From NCBI GenBank assembly GCA_018823325.1, contig JAHJIJ010000030.1, positions 1 through 64,000 on the forward strand: 64,000 nucleotides of DNA, written 5' to 3'. The stretch is from Alphaproteobacteria bacterium (lineage in GTDB: Bacteria > Pseudomonadota > Alphaproteobacteria > Sphingomonadales > Sphingomonadaceae). This document shows positions 60,340 to 64,000 of this stretch, piece after piece. The notes beneath the pieces were generated by a model. That model made no database searches, was not told where the DNA came from, and saw nothing but the letters and a program-made list of their open reading frames with translations. Both the position numbers and the translations under genes were made by a program. Position 1 is the stretch's first letter. The number at the start of each line of letters is the position of its first letter.

Positions 60340-61827
60340 TCAGGAAATGGCGCGTTCGACGGCCTTTCGCCAGCCCTCAACCATTGCCGCCCGGGTCGCC
60401 TCCTGCATCTTCGGCTCAAAGCGACGTTCGCGCGTCCAGATCTCATCAAGTGCGTCGAGCCCGCTCCAGACGCCAGTTGCGAGCCCCGCCATAAACGCCG
60501 CACCAAGGGCTGTCGTTTCCACAATCGCAGGTCGCTCGACCGGCGCCACAAGCACGTCAGACAGGAACTGGCAGAGCCAGTCATTCACCGCCATGCCGCC
60601 ATCCACGCGGAGCGCGGTTGCACCTTCTCCGACGTCCGCCTTCATCGCGTCGATCAGGTCCATCGTCTGATAGGCGACGGATTCCAGCGCCGCGCGGGCG
60701 AGGTGCGCATCCGTGGCGTCGAGCGTGAGACCGCAGATCAGTCCCCGTGCGTGCGGATCCCAATATGGCGCGCCAAGCCCGACGAAGGCAGGGACCATAT
60801 AGACGCCGTGGCTATCGGGCACCCGCGTGGCCATGCTGTCCGTCTGCGATGCATGCGTGATGATCTTCAAGCCATCCCGCAGCCATTTCACCGCCGCGCC
60901 GGCAACGAAGATCGATCCCTCAAGGGCATAAGTCATCGTGCCGTCCAGACGATAGGCCGGTGTCGTGAGCATCCGCATCTTCGACAGAACCGGCTCGGTG
61001 CCGATGTTCATCAGCGCAAAGCAACCCGTGCCGTAGGTCGATTTCGCCATACCCGTCCGGAAACATCCCTGCCCGAAAAGCGCGGACTGCTGGTCCCCGA
61101 TCATACCTGCGACGGGGATAGCCTTGCCGAGAATCTCGGCGTCGCAATGGCCGAAAATGCAGGCGTTATCGCGCACATCGGGCAGCATCGCGGCGGGGAC
61201 GCGGAAGAGGCTGAGCAACTCATCGTCCCAGGCCTGCTCCATGATGTTGAACAGCAGCGTGCGACCTGCATTGGTCGGATCGGTCGCATGGACCTTGCCG
61301 CCCGTCAGCCGCCAGAGCAGAAAGCTGTCGATGGTGCCAAAAGCCAACTCACCCCGCTCTGCGGCAGCGCGAGCGCCTGAGACGTTGTCCAAAATCCAGG
61401 CGGCCTTGGTCGCCGAGAAATAAGGGTCGATCAGCAGGCCAGTCTTCGCCGTGACCATCTCCTCGGCACCGGAGGCCTTGAGCCGGGCGCACTCGTCCGC
61501 TGTCCGGCGATCCTGCCAGACAATCGCGTTATGAATGGGCTTGCCGGTTGCCCGGTCCCACACGACGACCGTTTCCCGCTGATTGGTGATGCCAATCGCC
61601 GCGACATCGGCAACATCAACGCCGGCCTTTGCGACCACGTCCTGCATCGTGGCGACGGTGTCGCGCCAGATGTCTTCCGGATCATGCTCCACCCAGCCAA
61701 GATTGGGATAATGCTGCTTGAACTCGCGCTGCGTCGTGGCGACCGGATTGGCCGCAGCATCGAACAATATGCAACGCGTCGAGGTCGTGCCCTGGTCTAT
61801 CGCAAGAATATAAGGCGGCTGCGCCAT
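60340..61827 (-). CDS. glpK: glycerol kinase
   Basis: A 495-residue FGGY-family kinase that phosphorylates glycerol to glycerol-3-phosphate with ATP. The N-terminal phosphate motif [13 protein letters not shown], the ligand region [10 protein letters not shown] and [17 protein letters not shown] are typical of GlpK, and the length is that of the family. GGAGAGCAACC precedes ATG 61827. It follows glpF by 39 bases and ends the operon, with a strong terminator behind it. Confidence 0.96.
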   Translation of the reverse strand: MAQPPYILAIDQGTTSTRCILFDAAANPVATTQREFKQHYPNLGWVEHDPEDIWRDTVATMQDVVAKAGVDVADVAAIGITNQRETVVVWDRATGKPIHNAIVWQDRRTADECARLKASGAEEMVTAKTGLLIDPYFSATKAAWILDNVSGARAAAERGELAFGTIDSFLLWRLTGGKVHATDPTNAGRTLLFNIMEQAWDDELLSLFRVPAAMLPDVRDNACIFGHCDAEILGKAIPVAGMIGDQQSALFGQGCFRTGMAKSTYGTGCFALMNIGTEPVLSKMRMLTTPAYRLDGTMTYALEGSIFVAGAAVKWLRDGLKIITHASQTDSMATRVPDSHGVYMVPAFVGLGAPYWDPHARGLICGLTLDATDAHLARAALESVAYQTMDLIDAMKADVGEGATALRVDGGMAVNDWLCQFLSDVLVAPVERPAIVETTALGAAFMAGLATGVWSGLDALDEIWTRERRFEPKMQEATRAAMVEGWRKAVERAIS

Positions 61828-61866
61828 GGTTGCTCTCCTGAGGTCGCCGGCTGAGCGGCGACTGTG

Positions 61867-62703
61867 TCAATTGGCCGCGTCTGGTTCGGCGGGGATGGAT
61901 TCCTGGGCGACCCGTTTGTGCCGCGATGGCAGGAAGGGCCGGATCAGCCAGTGGTAAATGCTGGCACCCAGCACACCGCCACAGAACGGGCCGGCAATCG
62001 GCACCCACCAGTAGTTGCCGGGTCCGGGAAAGGCGGATTCTCCCCAACCGGCGAGATAACCGAAAATGCGCGGACCAAGGTCGCGCGCGGGGTTGATCGG
62101 CCACCCTTCGAGATAGCCAGCACCGCCGCCGATCATGGCTACGAGCAGGCCGATAATCAGGGCACTGGAATTGGCCTCAGGGGCCTGGGTGTTATATTCC
62201 TCGGTGATCGCAAAGATGCCAAGCAGCAGGAAACCCGTCAGCACGATCTCGTTGAAGAAGGCCCGGATCGGCGTGATGTGCGCGCCGGGCGCGGTAAAGA
62301 ACACGCCCGCTCCGCCGCCGGCTGCCCGGTCGATGCCCTGCGTCGCGTTGAACGCGTCAATCACCGGCGAAAACATCATGTAGACGACCGCAGCGCCCAG
62401 AAATGCGCCAATCGTCTGGGCGATCCAGAACGGCACAACCTTGCGCTTGGGGAAGCCACGATAGATTGTGAGCGCGAGAGTGACAGCGGGATTGGCATGT
62501 GTGCCGGACACCGCGCCCGTCACGTAGATCGCAATCGTAACGGCCAGACCCCAGGTGATGCACACCCCGAAATAGGCCGTGCTGTACGGGCTGGGATCAT
62601 ACAGAAAATACATTGCGGCTGCCGAACAGCCGATGGTGATGATAATGAAAACTGCAATGCATTCGGAGATCAGTTCTCCAATAAATGCCTTTCCCGGTGA
62701 CAT
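61867..62703 (-). CDS. glpF: glycerol facilitator (aquaglyceroporin)
   Basis: A 278-residue six-helix channel with both pore motifs: HANPAVT in the first half and PINPARD in the second. Asp after the second NPAR is the mark of glycerol-conducting members. ATG 62703 follows GGAGGGG; the upstream GTG 62715 would place that sequence inside the gene. It lies between glpD and glpK and moves glycerol across the inner membrane. Confidence 0.95.
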   Translation of the reverse strand: MSPGKAFIGELISECIAVFIIITIGCSAAAMYFLYDPSPYSTAYFGVCITWGLAVTIAIYVTGAVSGTHANPAVTLALTIYRGFPKRKVVPFWIAQTIGAFLGAAVVYMMFSPVIDAFNATQGIDRAAGGGAGVFFTAPGAHITPIRAFFNEIVLTGFLLLGIFAITEEYNTQAPEANSSALIIGLLVAMIGGGAGYLEGWPINPARDLGPRIFGYLAGWGESAFPGPGNYWWVPIAGPFCGGVLGASIYHWLIRPFLPSRHKRVAQESIPAEPDAAN

Positions 62704-62732
62704 TGGCCCCTCCACGGATATTCGTTGTATCG

Positions 62733-64000
62733 TTACTCAGCTGCTTTGGCTTCAACCCGCGCATGATCGGCCAGATAGGCCTTCAGCGCCTCCACTTCTT
62801 CCGCACGCATATGCAGGCCCAGCTTCGATCGACGCCACAGTATGTCGTCCGCCGTTTGTGCCCACTCATTCACCAGAAGATAATCCACTTCCGCCTGCGT
62901 GAGGCCAGCCCCGAAGCTCCGTCCGAGGTCGTCCATCGTCTTGGCAGTACCCAGAAACGCAAAGACCCGCGAGCCATAGCTCTGCGCCAGGCGACGAACC
63001 GTCTGCTCATCCAGGAAGCCAGCTTCCCGTTGCACGTCCGCGATAAGACCAGCCAGCCCGCGCTCCCCCAGATCGCCGCCAGGCAGCGGCGCCTTGCCTG
63101 TCCAGGCCGACTGCAGGCCCGGGAGGTGCCGTGCCAGCTTGTCCATCACCTCCTCTGCCAGCGCACGATGGGTGGTGATCTTGCCGCCGAATATGCTCAT
63201 CACGGGGGCCGCACCGTCGGTATGATCGAGGGAGAGCACGTAGTCGCGGCTGATTTCCGACGCGTTGGTCGTCGCATCGTCATAGAGAGGACGCACGCCA
63301 GCAAAGCTCCAGAGAACGTCCCGCGGGGCGATCTGGGTCGTGAACCAGCGGTTCACGGATTCGCATAGATAATCCGTTTCGGCAGCGTCGATCGCCACGG
63401 CATCTGGCGCGCCCTGCCATTCCACATCCGTTGTGCCGATCAGCGTGAACTCGTCTTCATACGGAATGGCAAAGACAATCCGCTTGTCCGGATTCTGCAG
63501 GATGTAAGCGTGTTCCCCCTCGAACAGCTTTCGGGTGACGATATGACTGCCCTTGATCAGCCGCAGCGTTCCAGCGCCCGGGATGCCGGCGCGCTGTGGC
63601 AGGAAATCCGCCGCCCAGGAGCCAGTAGCGTTCACCAGAATACGGGCCGTGACGGATTTCGTGGTTCCATCGGCGCACTGTAGGGAAAGGGTCCAGCCTT
63701 CCCGGTGCCTCTGTGCTGAGAGGCATCTCGTGCGCGTCATGACCGTTGCACTGTGTTCGGCGGCATCCTGAACATTCGCGACAACGAGGCGGCTGTCGTC
63801 GCCCCAACAGTCCGCATAGCGATAGCCCTGCGTATATTTCGACTGAATGGCATTGCCATAGCCATCCGCGTCCAGCCGGATGGCGCGCGAGCGCGGCAGG
63901 CTGCTCCGTCCGCCCAGATGATCGTAGAGAAACAGGCCGATCCGCATCATCCAGACTGGCCGCATCCCGCGATCATGCGGCAGAACGAACTCGAGCGGCC
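62733..64000 (-). CDS. glpD: aerobic glycerol-3-phosphate dehydrogenase (5' end outside the window)
   Basis: At least 420 residues of the flavoprotein that oxidises glycerol-3-phosphate to dihydroxyacetone phosphate at the membrane. The frame is open to the window edge (PLEFVLPHDRGMRPVW) and lacks the N-terminal FAD fold. Visible are LFLYDHLGGR, LVNATGSWAADF, FAIPYEDEFTLIGTTDVEW and the C-terminal DUF-like cap ending VEAKAAE. It is the first of three glp genes on this strand, 29 bases before glpF. Confidence 0.95.
   Translation of the reverse strand, partial: PLEFVLPHDRGMRPVWMMRIGLFLYDHLGGRSSLPRSRAIRLDADGYGNAIQSKYTQGYRYADCWGDDSRLVVANVQDAAEHSATVMTRTRCLSAQRHREGWTLSLQCADGTTKSVTARILVNATGSWAADFLPQRAGIPGAGTLRLIKGSHIVTRKLFEGEHAYILQNPDKRIVFAIPYEDEFTLIGTTDVEWQGAPDAVAIDAAETDYLCESVNRWFTTQIAPRDVLWSFAGVRPLYDDATTNASEISRDYVLSLDHTDGAAPVMSIFGGKITTHRALAEEVMDKLARHLPGLQSAWTGKAPLPGGDLGERGLAGLIADVQREAGFLDEQTVRRLAQSYGSRVFAFLGTAKTMDDLGRSFGAGLTQAEVDYLLVNEWAQTADDILWRRSKLGLHMRAEEVEALKAYLADHARVEAKAAE

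Noticed and set aside
1-64000. tRNA, rRNA, CRISPR array, insertion sequence or integrase
   Set aside because: Looked for on both strands by eye; no cloverleaf with CCA-type ends, regular repeat-spacer array or transposase-like protein was seen. The prophage edge shows no attachment site.

Overview
The window is GC-rich chromosomal DNA, most probably from a sphingomonad (Alphaproteobacteria, Sphingomonadales). The basis is gene content read by eye: three large TonB-dependent receptors paired with secreted esterases, LigJ/RraA-type lower meta-cleavage enzymes, and a hairpin repeat at 1991-2080 of a type I recall as common in sphingomonads. No database search was possible, so the taxonomic call is inference.

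Layout. 1-900 is the edge of a prophage (DUF3168 and HK97-gp10 tail-completion genes) that abuts a 5'-truncated HSL-type hydrolase. 2.1-6.3 kb is a minus-strand set of three exported esterases (tannase family, carboxylesterase B, lipoprotein esterase). 6.3-25.2 kb is an aromatic-type catabolic island: sugar-porter MFS, MBL hydrolase, Rieske oxygenase with a YciI protein, LigB-like ring-cleavage dioxygenase, group D flavin monooxygenase, DHA2 exporter, two small amidohydrolases, an Asp-box propeller protein, a zinc-type alcohol dehydrogenase, a LigJ-like hydratase, two RraA-type aldolases and two GntR/FCD regulators. Two copies of a DoxX-like plus single-TM-protein module also lie here, and a Phd/ParE toxin-antitoxin pair interrupts the island. 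25.4-48.6 kb is an uptake and ester-hydrolysis island around a LacI regulator: TonB receptor plus tannase, CapA-like protein, CocE hydrolase, two paralogous alpha/beta hydrolases, SulP/UspA, another esterase, P450, MFS, MmgE/PrpD with a DUF819 membrane protein, and a second TonB receptor. 48.7-56.5 kb is a sulfide-response and RND-efflux cassette. 56.5-64 kb is the glycerol (glp) cluster with a third TonB receptor placed between glpK and glpR.

The most notable signal is regulatory. Five promoter regions of the left island carry an 11-bp match to TNGTNNNACNA or a close relative (6334, 10931, 13220, 17634; weaker at 8425, 24268 and 24373), the class of site bound by FadR-subfamily GntR proteins, two of which are encoded inside the island. 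From 29 to 60 kb a different palindrome, TGCAAGCGCTTGCA and variants, sits upstream of all three TonB receptors, the CapA gene, the lacI/CocE divergent region, the P450/MFS divergent region, the DUF819-PrpD operon and a hydrolase. This predicts two adjacent regulons: a LacI regulon that imports and de-esterifies a substrate, and a GntR regulon that processes a released aromatic or lactone acid to central metabolites by hydroxylation, extradiol cleavage, hydrolysis, hydration and aldol cleavage. The substrate cannot be read from the sequence.
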